This document shows, piece after piece, positions 43,865 through 52,780 of a stretch of 64,000 nt of DNA. The DNA comes from Hydrogenophaga sp. SL48 (GTDB taxonomy: Bacteria > Pseudomonadota > Gammaproteobacteria > Burkholderiales > Burkholderiaceae_C). The notes beneath the pieces are model-generated. The model did no database searches. It was given only the letters and a program-made list of their open reading frames with translations, and was not told the origin of the DNA. The stretch's first letter is position 1. Each line of letters opens with the position of its first letter. The position numbers and the translations under genes were made by a program. The stretch is from NCBI RefSeq assembly GCF_021729865.1, contig NZ_CP063400.1, forward strand, positions 3,472,001-3,536,000. Reading direction: 5' to 3'.

Positions 43865-44218
43865 TCAGCTGCCTCTATAAGTCGAATAGCTCCACGGGCT
43901 CACCAGCAGCGGCACGTGGTAGTGCTGGTCGGTGTGCGCCACGCCGAAGTCCAGCGCCACACGGTTGAGGAAGTTCGGCTCGGGCAAGACCACGCCCTGG
44001 GCCGCGAAGTAGCCCTTCACGTCAAACACCAGCCGGTAGGTGCCTTTTCTCAGACTCGCGTTGTCGTAGAGCGGCCCGTCCGGGTTGCGGCCGTCGGCGT
44101 TGAGCGCGAAGCGCTTCACCAGCGTGGCCACGTCGCCGTCGGTGGTGTAAAGCTCGACCGCCATGCCCGCCGCAGGGCAGCCATTCATCGTGTCCAGAAC
44201 ATGTGTGCTGAGGCCCAT
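43865..44218 (-). CDS. uraH: 5-Hydroxyisourate hydrolase (transthyretin-like)
   Basis: A 117-aa protein of the transthyretin-related family that hydrolyses 5-hydroxyisourate to OHCU. It shows the N-terminal HVLDTMNGCPAAGM, the RNPDGPL loop and the diagnostic C-terminal YRGS. It is divergent from the GntR gene, sharing the palindromic operators at 44237-44264. It provides the step between PuuD and the UraD domain of the fusion at 45912. Confidence 0.97.
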   Translation of the reverse strand: MGLSTHVLDTMNGCPAAGMAVELYTTDGDVATLVKRFALNADGRNPDGPLYDNASLRKGTYRLVFDVKGYFAAQGVVLPEPNFLNRVALDFGVAHTDQHYHVPLLVSPWSYSTYRGS

Positions 44219-44236
44219 AATCTTTCCCAGGTTGAA

Positions 44237-44250
44237 TTCAGTCGACTGAA
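44237..44250. promoter_or_regulatory. Second palindrome in the uraH-gntR gap
   Basis: TTCAGTCGACTGAA is a perfect 14-bp palindrome that overlaps the left end of the GntR-type site by two bases. No copy is seen upstream of puuD, so it may bind a different regulator or be a promoter-proximal element. Confidence 0.4.
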
Positions 44251-44264
44251 AGTGTATACACTTT
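44249..44264. promoter_or_regulatory. GntR/FCD operator in the uraH-gntR divergent gap
   Basis: AAAGTGTATACACTTT, identical to the puuD site at 42014-42029. It lies 25 bases before the GntR start and 30 bases before the uraH start, well placed for control of both directions and for autoregulation. Confidence 0.82.
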
Positions 44265-44289
44265 TTGTTTTTCTGACTATGATGCCCGC

Positions 44290-44958
44290 ATGGAAACCTC
44301 CAGCACCCGCTTGATCGTCGAGTCCCTGACCAAGGCCATCGTGGAGCACCGGTTGCACCCGGGCACCAAGCTGGCCGAGCAGAAGCTCGCTGACCACTTC
44401 GGCGTGTCGCGCACCCTCGTGCGCCAGGCCCTGTTCCAGCTCTCGCAGAACCGCCTGATCCGGCTGGAGCCCGCGCGCGGCGCCTTTGTCGCGGCGCCGT
44501 CGGTGGACGAAGCCAAGCAGGTGTTCGCCGTGCGCCGCATGCTCGAAGCCGGGATGACCCGTGCTTTTGTGCGCCAGGTCACCCCTAGCAAGATCAAGGC
44601 CCTGCGCGAGCACGTGGCGCAGGAAAAGCAGGCCGTGGACAACCAGGACGTGCCCGGCCGCACCGAGCTGCTGGGCGACTTTCACGTGCGCATGGCCGAG
44701 CTCATGGGCAACCAGGTGCTGGCAGAACTCTTGCGTGAGCTGATCTCGCGTTGCGCCCTCATCACGCTGATGTACCAGAGCACGAACGCGGCCGAACACT
44801 CCAACGAAGAGCACGCCGCCATCGTGAAGGCGCTGGCCGCGAAAGACGAAGAAGGCGCCGTGCGCCTAATGAATCAACACCTGATGCACGTGGAAGAAGG
44901 GCTGACCTTCGACCGCAAATTACCGTCCAACGACATCTCGATGGCGCTGTCCTCATGA
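44290..44958 (+). CDS. GntR-family (FCD) regulator of urate/allantoin genes
   Basis: A 222-aa regulator. The N-terminal winged helix contains LAEQKLADHFGVSRTLVRQAL (about residues 34-54); the C-terminal FCD domain is all-helical with probable metal-binding residues in the AEHSNEEHAAI stretch. FCD regulators often bind palindromes centred on GTATAC, as found here twice. It overlaps puuE by four bases (ATGA), so it is cotranscribed with the allantoin genes it likely controls. The effector may be urate or allantoin. Confidence 0.93.
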   Translation: METSSTRLIVESLTKAIVEHRLHPGTKLAEQKLADHFGVSRTLVRQALFQLSQNRLIRLEPARGAFVAAPSVDEAKQVFAVRRMLEAGMTRAFVRQVTPSKIKALREHVAQEKQAVDNQDVPGRTELLGDFHVRMAELMGNQVLAELLRELISRCALITLMYQSTNAAEHSNEEHAAIVKALAAKDEEGAVRLMNQHLMHVEEGLTFDRKLPSNDISMALSS

Positions 44959-45905
44959 TCTACGACTCCACCGCTCCCTATCCCCGCGACCTGGTTGGCT
45001 ATGGCCGAGATGTGCCGCACGCGCGCTGGCCGAATGGCGCACGCATCGCGGTGCAGTTCGTGCTGAACTACGAAGAGGGCGGCGAGAACTCGGTGCTGCA
45101 CGGCGACGCGGGCTCGGAGCAGTTCCTCTCGGAAATGTTCAACCCGGCGTCGTTCCCCGAGCGCCACATCAGCATGGAAGGCATCTACGAGTACGGCTCG
45201 CGGGCCGGGGTCTGGCGCATCCTGCGGGAGTTCGAACAGCGCGGCCTGCCGCTCACCGTGTTTGGCGTGGCCACCGCGCTGCAGAAACACCCCGAGCTGA
45301 CCGCGGCCTTCCAGGCACTGGGCTGCGACATCGCCTGCCACGGTCTGAAGTGGATCCACTACCAGAACGTTGACGAAGCCACCGAGCGCGCCCACATGGC
45401 CGAGGCCATGGCGATCATTCAGCGCCTCACGGGCGAGCGGCCGCTGGGCTGGTACACCGGCCGCGACAGCCCCAACACGCGCCGCCTGGTGGCCGACTTC
45501 GGCGGCTTCGAGTACGACAGCGACTACTACGGCGAAGACCTGCCGTTCTGGATGAAGGTGCGCAAGAGCGACGGGACGGACACGCACCAGCTCATCGTGC
45601 CCTACACGCTGGACTGCAACGACATGCGCTTCGCGCTGCCCCAGGGCTACTCACACGCCGACCCGTTCTTCCAGTACATGAAGGACACCTTCGACGCGCT
45701 CTACGCCGAGGGCAACCCCGACGGGCTGGACCGCCCCAAGATGATGAGCATCGGCATGCACTGCCGCCTGCTCGGCCGCCCCGGTCGCATCACCGCGCTG
45801 CAGCGCTTCCTGGACCACATCCAGTCGCACGACAAGGTCTGGGTGGCGCGCCGCCTGGACATCGCGCGGCACTGGAAAGCCACGCACCCCCTCAACGCCG
45901 CCTGA
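44955..45905 (+). CDS. puuE: Allantoinase PuuE (polysaccharide deacetylase fold)
   Basis: A 316-aa allantoinase of the metal-independent, polysaccharide-deacetylase-like family, unrelated to AllB. The start YDSTAPYPRDLVGYGRDVPHARWPNGARIA and the stretches HGLKWIHYQNV and GWYTGRDSPNTRR are diagnostic. It opens the ring of allantoin to allantoate. Coupled to the GntR gene upstream and 6 bases before the UraD-amidohydrolase fusion. Confidence 0.96.
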   Translation: MIYDSTAPYPRDLVGYGRDVPHARWPNGARIAVQFVLNYEEGGENSVLHGDAGSEQFLSEMFNPASFPERHISMEGIYEYGSRAGVWRILREFEQRGLPLTVFGVATALQKHPELTAAFQALGCDIACHGLKWIHYQNVDEATERAHMAEAMAIIQRLTGERPLGWYTGRDSPNTRRLVADFGGFEYDSDYYGEDLPFWMKVRKSDGTDTHQLIVPYTLDCNDMRFALPQGYSHADPFFQYMKDTFDALYAEGNPDGLDRPKMMSIGMHCRLLGRPGRITALQRFLDHIQSHDKVWVARRLDIARHWKATHPLNAA

Positions 45906-45911
45906 ACCGCC

Positions 45912-47690
45912 ATGCCCTTCACCCTGGACCAACTCAACGCGGCGCCGCTGGCCGAGGCCGCGTCGATGCTCGACGGCCTGTACGAGCATTCCCCCTGGAT
46001 CGCCGAGGCTGCCCTGAAGCAGCGCCCGTTTGCGTCACTGGCCGCGCTGAAGCACGCCATGGTGCGTGTGCTGGCCGAAGCCGGTGTGGAACCGCAACTC
46101 GCGCTGATCCGCGCCCACCCCGAGCTCGCGGGCAAGGCCATGGTGAGTCAGTCACTGACCGCCGAGTCCACCAATGAGCAGACCAAGGCCGGCCTGACGA
46201 ACTGCACACCCGAGGAGTTCGCGCACATCCAGCAGCTCAATGCCGACTACAACGCGAAGCATGGTTTCCCCTTCATCCTCGCGGTGCGCGGCCCTCGCGG
46301 AACGGGCCTGAGCAAGGCGGAGATCATCGCCACCTTCGAGCGCCGCCTGCACCACCCGGTGGACTTCGAGCGCGCCGAGTGCCTGCGCCACATCCACCGC
46401 ATCGCCGAGATCCGCCTGAACGACAAGTTCGGCTTCGAGCCGGCGCTGGGCAACGCGGTCTGGGACTGGCACGAAGACCTGGCGCGCCACACCGACCCCG
46501 GCTATGCCGAGCTCGGCCAGCTCACGGTGACCTACCTGACGGATGCGCACCGGGCCTGTGCGGCGCAGCTGCAGCGGCAGATGCTGGCGCTGGGGTTTGA
46601 TGAAGCGCGCATCGACGCGGTGGGCAACGTGGTGGGCCGTTACCACGGCCACACGCCCGATGCCCCCGGCCTGCTGACCGGCAGCCACTTTGATACCGTG
46701 CGCAACGGCGGCAAGTACGACGGGCGCCTGGGCATCTTCGTGCCCATGGCCTGCGTGCAGCAGCTGAAACAAGCTGGCCGGCGCCTGCCGTTCGCCATCG
46801 AGGTCGTGGGCTTCGCCGAAGAAGAAGGCCAGCGCTACAAGGCCACCTTCCTGGGTTCGGGCGCGCTCACGGGTCACTTCAACCCCGCCTGGCTGGACCA
46901 GCAGGACGCCGGCGGCATCACCATGCGCGCGGCCATGCAGCACGCCGGCCTGCCCGCCACGCTGGACGCCATCGGGGCGCTGCAGCGCGACCCGTCGAAA
47001 TACCTCGGCTTTGTCGAGGTGCACATCGAACAGGGCCCGGTGCTCAACGAACTGAATCTTCCGCTGGGCATCGTCACCTCCATCAACGCCAGCGTGCGTT
47101 ACCTGGGCGAAGTGATCGGCATGGCCAGCCACGCCGGCACCACGCCCATGGACCGCCGCCGCGACGCCGCCTGCGCCGTGGCCGAGCTCGCGCTCTTCGC
47201 CGAGCAGCGCGCCGCGGCCGACGGCGACTCGGTCGCCACCATCGGCATGCTGCAGGTGCCCAACGGCTCCATCAACGTGGTGCCCGGCGCCTGCAGGTTC
47301 TCGCTCGATATCCGGGCCCCGAACGATGCGCAGCGCGATGCGCTGGCGCGCGACATCCTCACGCAGCTGCAGGCCATCTGCACACGCCGCGGCGTGCGCT
47401 CTCGGGCCGAAGAGACCATGCGCGCGGCCGCCGCGCCCAGCGCCCCCGAATGGCAGGCGCGCTGGGAAGCCGCCGTGGCCTCGCTCGGCGTGCCGCTGCA
47501 CCGCCTGCCCAGTGGCGCCGGCCACGACGCCATGAAGCTGCATGAGGTCATGTCGCAGGCCATGCTGTTCGTGCGCGGTCTCAACAGCGGCATCAGCCAC
47601 AACCCGCTCGAGTCCACCACCAGCGACGACATGGACCTGTGCGTGCGCGCCTTCTCGCTCCTGCTCGACCAGCTCGCCGCGGGCCACTGA
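45912..47690 (+). CDS. Fusion of OHCU decarboxylase (UraD) and allantoate amidohydrolase
   Basis: A 592-aa two-domain enzyme. Residues 1 to about 170 are OHCU decarboxylase: LIRAHPELAGK holds the catalytic His and SLTAESTNEQTKAGL follows. Residues about 185-592 are an M20-type allantoate amidohydrolase/carbamoylase with metal ligands in GSHFDTVRNGGKYDGRLG, EEEGQRYKATFLGSGALTG, VEVHIEQGPVLNE and GLNSGISHNPLE. The two activities act before and after PuuE, which lies just upstream, so the fusion brackets allantoinase. No stop or frameshift separates the domains. The hydantoinase/carbamoylase family is broad, but the context makes allantoate the clear substrate. Confidence 0.93.
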   Translation: MPFTLDQLNAAPLAEAASMLDGLYEHSPWIAEAALKQRPFASLAALKHAMVRVLAEAGVEPQLALIRAHPELAGKAMVSQSLTAESTNEQTKAGLTNCTPEEFAHIQQLNADYNAKHGFPFILAVRGPRGTGLSKAEIIATFERRLHHPVDFERAECLRHIHRIAEIRLNDKFGFEPALGNAVWDWHEDLARHTDPGYAELGQLTVTYLTDAHRACAAQLQRQMLALGFDEARIDAVGNVVGRYHGHTPDAPGLLTGSHFDTVRNGGKYDGRLGIFVPMACVQQLKQAGRRLPFAIEVVGFAEEEGQRYKATFLGSGALTGHFNPAWLDQQDAGGITMRAAMQHAGLPATLDAIGALQRDPSKYLGFVEVHIEQGPVLNELNLPLGIVTSINASVRYLGEVIGMASHAGTTPMDRRRDAACAVAELALFAEQRAAADGDSVATIGMLQVPNGSINVVPGACRFSLDIRAPNDAQRDALARDILTQLQAICTRRGVRSRAEETMRAAAAPSAPEWQARWEAAVASLGVPLHRLPSGAGHDAMKLHEVMSQAMLFVRGLNSGISHNPLESTTSDDMDLCVRAFSLLLDQLAAGH

Positions 47691-47752
47691 CACCCCCTTC
47701 ACCGTTCGGGCCGAGCCTGTCGACGCCCTCACCCCTCACCCCTCATCGCCCC

Positions 47753-49006
47753 ATGACCACACCCCAACAGCAACTCGACGCCTGGATTGACGCCCATTTC
47801 GACGAAGAGGTGAAATTCCTGCAGGAACTCATCCGCGTGCCCACCGACACACCGCCCGGCAACAACACGCCGCACGCCGAGCGCACGGCCGAGCTGCTGG
47901 CGGCCATGGGTTTGAACGCTGAAAAACACGCCGTGCCCGAAGCCGAGGTGAAAGCCGCCGGCCTGGAGACCATCACCAACCTGATCGTGCGTCGCCGCTT
48001 CGGTGGTGGCGGCAAGACCATCGCACTCAACGCGCACGGCGACGTGGTGCCGCCCGGCGAGGGTTGGACCCACGACCCGTACGGTGGCGAGGTCGTGGAC
48101 GGCAAGATCTACGGCCGCGCTGCGGCGGTGAGCAAGTGCGACATCGCCAACTTCACATTCGCCATCCGCGCGCTGGAGTCGCTGGGTGCCCCTCTGAAAG
48201 GCGGCGTCGAGCTGCACGTGACCTACGACGAGGAGTACGGCGGTGAAGTCGGCCCCGCGTGGCTGCTGGACAAAGGCCTGACCAAGCCCGACCTGATGAT
48301 CGCGGCCGGTTTCAGCTACCAGGTGGTGGTGGCGCACAACGGCTGCCTGCAGCTGGAGGTGACGGTGCACGGCGACATGGCCCACGCCGCCATTCCCGAC
48401 AGCGGCACCGACGCGTTGCAGGGCGCCGTGCACATCCTCAACGCGCTGTACGCGCTCAACGCCGACTACCTGAAGGTCACCTCGAAGGTCGAGGGCATCA
48501 CCCACCCCTACCTCAACGTGGGCCAGATCAGCGGCGGCACCAACACCAACGTGATCCCCGGCAAAGTGGTGCTCAAGGTAGACCGCCGCATGATCCCCGA
48601 GGAAGACCCGATCGAGGTGGAAGCCGCCCTGCGCCGCACCATCGCAGAAGCGGCGGCCAGCTTCCAGCCTCCGCGCGGCGGTCGCGCCATCAGCGTGGAT
48701 GTCAAACGCATCCTGCTGGCGCGTGCGCTCAAGCCGCTGCCCGGCAACAAGCCCCTGGTCGCGGCGCTCCAGAAGCACGCCAGCGAGCTGTTCGGAGAGG
48801 CCATCCCGGCCGTGGGCACACCTCTGTACACCGACGTGCGCATCTACGGCGAACACGGCATTCCCGGGGTGATCTACGGCGCCGGCCCACGCACGGTGCG
48901 CGAATCCAACGCCAAACGTGCCGACGAGAACCTGGTGCTGGAGGACCTGCGCCGCGCCACCAAGGTGGTGGCGCGCACGCTCCTCGACCTGCTGCAGGCA
49001 GCCTGA
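47753..49006 (+). CDS. M20-family (ArgE/DapE-type) metallohydrolase
   Basis: A 417-aa metal-dependent amidohydrolase. Ligands are visible in NAHGDVVPPGEGW, the Asp of the next loop, DEEYGGEVGP (catalytic Glu) and the dimerisation domain with GDMAHAAIPDSG. It lies 62 bases downstream of the UraD-amidohydrolase gene, separated by a short repeat remnant (GGGCCGAGCCTGTCGACG). It could act on ureidoglycolate or another carbamoyl/acyl amino compound of the pathway, but ArgE/DapE-type peptidases are broad and this is context inference. Confidence 0.88.
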   Translation: MTTPQQQLDAWIDAHFDEEVKFLQELIRVPTDTPPGNNTPHAERTAELLAAMGLNAEKHAVPEAEVKAAGLETITNLIVRRRFGGGGKTIALNAHGDVVPPGEGWTHDPYGGEVVDGKIYGRAAAVSKCDIANFTFAIRALESLGAPLKGGVELHVTYDEEYGGEVGPAWLLDKGLTKPDLMIAAGFSYQVVVAHNGCLQLEVTVHGDMAHAAIPDSGTDALQGAVHILNALYALNADYLKVTSKVEGITHPYLNVGQISGGTNTNVIPGKVVLKVDRRMIPEEDPIEVEAALRRTIAEAAASFQPPRGGRAISVDVKRILLARALKPLPGNKPLVAALQKHASELFGEAIPAVGTPLYTDVRIYGEHGIPGVIYGAGPRTVRESNAKRADENLVLEDLRRATKVVARTLLDLLQAA

Positions 49007-49097
49007 CCCCTCTGTGGAATGTCCCAGCAGATCGCTGGTCGACCGCGTGCCACAATGACCGCCCGCCCGAGCCGGGCGGCCCGATTCTGGAGACACC

Positions 49098-51398
49098 ATG
49101 ACCCCCGCCGAACAAGCCCTGCGCGACGCCGCGTTTGAGTACCACCGCTCGCCCAACCGCGGCAAGATTTCCGTCAACCCGACCAAGCCGCTGTCCAACC
49201 AGCGCGACCTGTCGCTGGCGTATTCGCCCGGCGTGGCCTACCCCTGCCTGGCGATCGAGGCCGACCCGTCGCTGGCCGCCGAATACACCTCGCGCGGCAA
49301 CCTGGTGGGTGTGATCACCAACGGCACCGCCGTGCTGGGCCTGGGCGACATCGGCCCGCTGGCGAGCAAGCCGGTGATGGAGGGCAAGGGCTGCCTGTTC
49401 AAGAAGTTCGCCGGCATCGACGTGTTCGACATCGAACTCGCCGAGCGCGACCCGGACAAGCTGGTCGACATCATCGCGGCGCTGGAGCCCACGCTGGGCG
49501 GCGTCAACCTCGAAGACATCAAGGCGCCCGAGTGCTTCTACATCGAAAAGAAGCTGCGCGAGCGCATGAAGATTCCGGTCTTCCACGACGACCAGCACGG
49601 CACGGCCATCATCTCCAGCTCGGCGCTGATCAACGGTCTGGAACTCGTGGGCAAGGACATCGGCCAGATCAAGATGGCGGTGTCGGGCGCGGGCGCTGCG
49701 GCCATCGCCTGCCTGGACCTGATGGTCAACCTGGGTGTCAACATTGAAAACATCCTGGTCTGCGACTCCAAAGGCGTGATCCACACCGAGCGCGCCGACG
49801 CTGTCGCCGGCAAGCTCGATGAATCCAAGCAGCGCTACTGCCGCAGCACCACCGCGCGCACCTTGGCCGACGCCATGAACGGGGCCGACGTGTTCCTCGG
49901 CTGTTCCGCCGCGGGCGTGGTGGACGCCGACATGGTGATCAGCATGGGCCGGCAGCCCATCATCCTGGCGCTGGCCAACCCCGAGCCCGAGATCCGGCCC
50001 GAGATCGCCAAGGCCGCGCGGCCCGACTGCATCATCGCCACGGGCCGTTCGGACTACCCGAACCAGGTCAACAACGTGCTGTGTTTCCCGTACATCTTCC
50101 GCGGCGCGCTCGATTGCGGCGCCACCAAGATCACGGAAGAAATGAAGATGGCCTGCGTGCACCAGATCGCGGACCTGACCAAGAGCGAGATCAGCGACGA
50201 GGTGGCCGCCGCCTACGCCGGCCAGGAGCTGGTGTTCGGCCCCGACTACATCATCCCCAAGGCCTTTGACACCCGCCTGATCCTGAAGATCGCGCCGGCC
50301 GTGGCGCAGGCCGCCGCCGACTCGGGCGTGGCCACGCGCCCGATCGCCGACATGCAGGCCTACAAGGAAAGCCTGGGGCGTTTCGTCTACCAGACCGGCA
50401 TCCTCATGCGGCCGATCTTCAACGCCGCCAAGGCCCTGCCCGACAACCGCAAGCGCGTGGCCTACGCCGACGGCGAAGACGAGCGCGCGCTGCGCGCCGC
50501 GCAGATGGCGATCGACGACAACCTGGCCAAGCCCATCTTGATCGGCCGCCCCGCCGTGATCGCCGCGCGCATCGAGAAAGCCGGCCTGCGCATCCGCCTG
50601 GGGGTGGACGTGGAGAACGTCAACCCCGAAGACGACCCGCGTTTCCGCCAGTACTGGGAGCAGTACCACAAGCTCATGGCCCGCAACGGCGCCTCGCCCG
50701 AGGTGGCCAAGGCCGCGGTGCGCCGCTCCAACACCATCATCGGTTCGCTGATGGTCTCGCTGGGCGATGCGGACGCGCTGATCTGCGGCCTGGTGGGCAG
50801 CTACAACACCCACCTGGAGCGCATCGATGCGATCCTGGGCAAGCAGCCCGGCGTGAGCAACTACGCTGCCGTCAACGCGCTCATGACCGACCGCGGCCCG
50901 CTGTTCATCGCCGACACCTACGTCAACGAAGACCCGAGCGCCGAACAGCTGGCCGAGATCGCCTGGATGGCCGCACAGCAGGTGCAGCGCTTCGGCATCC
51001 CGCCCAAGGTGGCCTTCCTCTCGCATTCCAGCTTCGGCTCCAGCAAGCGCCCGTCCGCCAGGAAGATGCGGGCCGCGCGCGACCTCTTCGTGGCACAGCA
51101 CCCGGGCATCGAATGCGACGGTGAGCTGCACGGCGACGCGGCGCTGAACCCGGAGATCCGCAAGGCCTACATGGCCGACTCCACGCTCAGCGGTTCGGCC
51201 AACCTGCTGATCTGCCCGAACCTGGACGCCGCCAACATCCTCTACAACGTGCTCAAGACCACCACCAGCGGTGGCGTGACCGTGGGCCCGGTGCTGATGG
51301 GCGTGGCGCGCACGGCCTACATCCTCACGCCCGCGGCCACGGTGCGCCGCGTGCTCAACATGACGGCGCTCGCCGCGGCCGCCAGCCCGCGCGGCTGA
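49098..51398 (+). CDS. maeB: NADP-dependent malic enzyme with phosphotransacetylase-like domain
   Basis: A 766-aa MaeB-type enzyme. Residues 1 to about 430 are the malic enzyme ([45 protein letters not shown]); residues about 440-766 are the phosphotransacetylase-like regulatory domain ([23 protein letters not shown]-type stretch [17 protein letters not shown]). It makes pyruvate and NADPH from malate. Glyoxylate from allantoin can enter malate, so placement beside the allantoin genes may be functional. GGAGACACC precedes the ATG, and a terminator follows. Confidence 0.97.
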   Translation: MTPAEQALRDAAFEYHRSPNRGKISVNPTKPLSNQRDLSLAYSPGVAYPCLAIEADPSLAAEYTSRGNLVGVITNGTAVLGLGDIGPLASKPVMEGKGCLFKKFAGIDVFDIELAERDPDKLVDIIAALEPTLGGVNLEDIKAPECFYIEKKLRERMKIPVFHDDQHGTAIISSSALINGLELVGKDIGQIKMAVSGAGAAAIACLDLMVNLGVNIENILVCDSKGVIHTERADAVAGKLDESKQRYCRSTTARTLADAMNGADVFLGCSAAGVVDADMVISMGRQPIILALANPEPEIRPEIAKAARPDCIIATGRSDYPNQVNNVLCFPYIFRGALDCGATKITEEMKMACVHQIADLTKSEISDEVAAAYAGQELVFGPDYIIPKAFDTRLILKIAPAVAQAAADSGVATRPIADMQAYKESLGRFVYQTGILMRPIFNAAKALPDNRKRVAYADGEDERALRAAQMAIDDNLAKPILIGRPAVIAARIEKAGLRIRLGVDVENVNPEDDPRFRQYWEQYHKLMARNGASPEVAKAAVRRSNTIIGSLMVSLGDADALICGLVGSYNTHLERIDAILGKQPGVSNYAAVNALMTDRGPLFIADTYVNEDPSAEQLAEIAWMAAQQVQRFGIPPKVAFLSHSSFGSSKRPSARKMRAARDLFVAQHPGIECDGELHGDAALNPEIRKAYMADSTLSGSANLLICPNLDAANILYNVLKTTTSGGVTVGPVLMGVARTAYILTPAATVRRVLNMTALAAAASPRG

Positions 51399-51421
51399 AG
51401 CAGCCCCCGAACGCCCGCCCC

Positions 51422-51456
51422 AGGGCCCTGTGGCGCCATGCCGCACGGGCCCTTTT
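51422..51456 (+). terminator. Rho-independent terminator of maeB
   Basis: AGGGCC-C-TGTGGC pairs with GCCGCA-CG-GGCCCT around the loop GCCAT, followed by TTTT and CC. It starts 23 bases after the maeB stop. Confidence 0.72.
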
Positions 51457-51554
51457 CCGTGTGCGATGCCGCCTTCTTTTGGTGCGACCACGCGGTCGAT
51501 TGCACCATTTCAGGGTTAGTCAGGATGACGCCGGGCGCCGCACCGCCAAGAATC

Positions 51555-51564
51555 TGTATATACA
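51555..51564. promoter_or_regulatory. TGTATATACA palindrome upstream of the ABC importer
   Basis: A 10-bp palindrome in an AT-rich island (AATCTGTATATACATTTTCT) about 110 bases before the substrate-binding protein gene. It resembles the GTGTATACAC core of the GntR sites with a shifted centre; it could equally be a promoter element. Confidence 0.3.
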
Positions 51565-51673
51565 TTTTCTGTTCAGCCCGCTCCCACCGCCCGCCGCTGG
51601 CACCGTTTTTGCTGTGTGGCTGGGGTGCGCGGGCTGTCTGCCTGTGCCCTCAACGCATCCGACCGGAGAACCC

Positions 51674-52705
51674 ATGAACAAGCGCCACTTCATCCAGACC
51701 ACCGCCGCCCTGGCCGCCGCAGCCGCTTTCGGCACGGCCCACGCACAAACCGCCATCAAGTTCCAGCTCGACTGGCGCTTTGAAGGGCCGGCCGCGCTGT
51801 TCCTGCAATCGGCCGCCAAGGGCCACTACAAGGCCGCCGGCCTGGACGTGACCATCGACTCCGGCAACGGCTCGGGTGGCACCGTGACGCGGGTGGCCTC
51901 GGGCACCTACGACATGGGCTTTGCCGACATGGCCGCGCTGATGGAATTCCACGCCAACAACCCGGATGCGCCCAACAAGCCGGTGGCCGTGATGATGGTC
52001 TACAACAACACGCCCGCGGCGGTGCTGGCGCTCAAGAAGAGCGGCATCACCAAGCCGTCCGACCTGAACGGCAAGAAGCTCGGCGCCCCGGTGTTCGACG
52101 CCGGCCGCAAGGCCTTCCCGATCTTCCAGAAGGCCAACGCCGTCACCAACGTGGCCTGGACTTCGATGGACCCGCCGCTGCGCGAAACCATGCTGGTGCG
52201 CGGTGACATCGACGCCATCACCGGCTTCTCGTTCACCTCGCTGCTCAACCTGGAAGCGCGCGGCGTGAAGGCCGAAGACGTGGTGATCCTGCCCTACGCG
52301 GACTACGGCGTGAAGCTCTATGGCAACGTGGTGATCGCCAGCCCCAAGCTGATCAAGGAGAACCCGGCCGCCGTCAAGGCCTTCCTCGCCGCCTTCGCCA
52401 AGGGCGCCAAGGAGGTCATGGCCAACCCGGCCGCCGGCATCGAAACCGTCAAGGCGCGCGACGGCATCATCAACGTGGCCCTGGAGACGCGCCGCCTGCA
52501 GCTCGCCGTGGACTCGGTGGTCGCCAGCCCCGATGCGCGCAAGGAAGGCTTCGGCCAGATCAACCCCGGCCGCATGGCGCTGATGGCCTCGCAGGTGTCC
52601 GACGCCTACGGCACCAAGAACCGCGTGGACCCCAAGGCGGTGTGGAACGGCTCCATGCTGCCCAGCGCGGCCGAACTCAACGTGCTGCCCCCCGCGAAGA
52701 AATAA
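51674..52705 (+). CDS. ABC transporter substrate-binding protein (NMT1/TauA/SsuA-like)
   Basis: A 343-aa periplasmic binding protein. The signal peptide (HFIQTTAALAAAAAFGTAHA, cleavage near residue 24) is followed by IKFQLDWRFEGPAALFLQSAAKGHY, the NMT1/TauA opening, and ASGTYDMGFADMAAL. Such proteins bind sulfonates, taurine, pyrimidine precursors, nitrate or purine/ureide-like compounds. With the deaminase gene at 54623 and the surrounding purine genes, a nucleobase or ureide ligand is plausible. A hairpin terminator after the gene should make it more abundant than the membrane components. Confidence 0.9.
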   Translation: MNKRHFIQTTAALAAAAAFGTAHAQTAIKFQLDWRFEGPAALFLQSAAKGHYKAAGLDVTIDSGNGSGGTVTRVASGTYDMGFADMAALMEFHANNPDAPNKPVAVMMVYNNTPAAVLALKKSGITKPSDLNGKKLGAPVFDAGRKAFPIFQKANAVTNVAWTSMDPPLRETMLVRGDIDAITGFSFTSLLNLEARGVKAEDVVILPYADYGVKLYGNVVIASPKLIKENPAAVKAFLAAFAKGAKEVMANPAAGIETVKARDGIINVALETRRLQLAVDSVVASPDARKEGFGQINPGRMALMASQVSDAYGTKNRVDPKAVWNGSMLPSAAELNVLPPAKK

Positions 52706-52734
52706 GCGCGGACCGCGCCTGCCTCCTTGGCCTG

Positions 52735-52768
52735 GGCCAGCGTCCTTGCGTGACGGCTGGCCTTTTTT
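52735..52768 (+). terminator. Terminator/attenuator between binding protein and ATPase genes
   Basis: GGCCAGC (52735-52741) and GCTGGCC (52756-52762) form a stem followed by six T residues. It lies between the first and second genes of the ABC set, a common way to raise binding-protein levels relative to the pump. Confidence 0.75.
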
Positions 52769-52780
52769 CCGGACCGACCC

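Noticed and set aside
48729-51491. 920-codon minus-strand frame opposite maeB
   Set aside because: It is the mirror of the malic enzyme gene. maeB is unmistakable on the plus strand, and the mirror has no recognisable domain.
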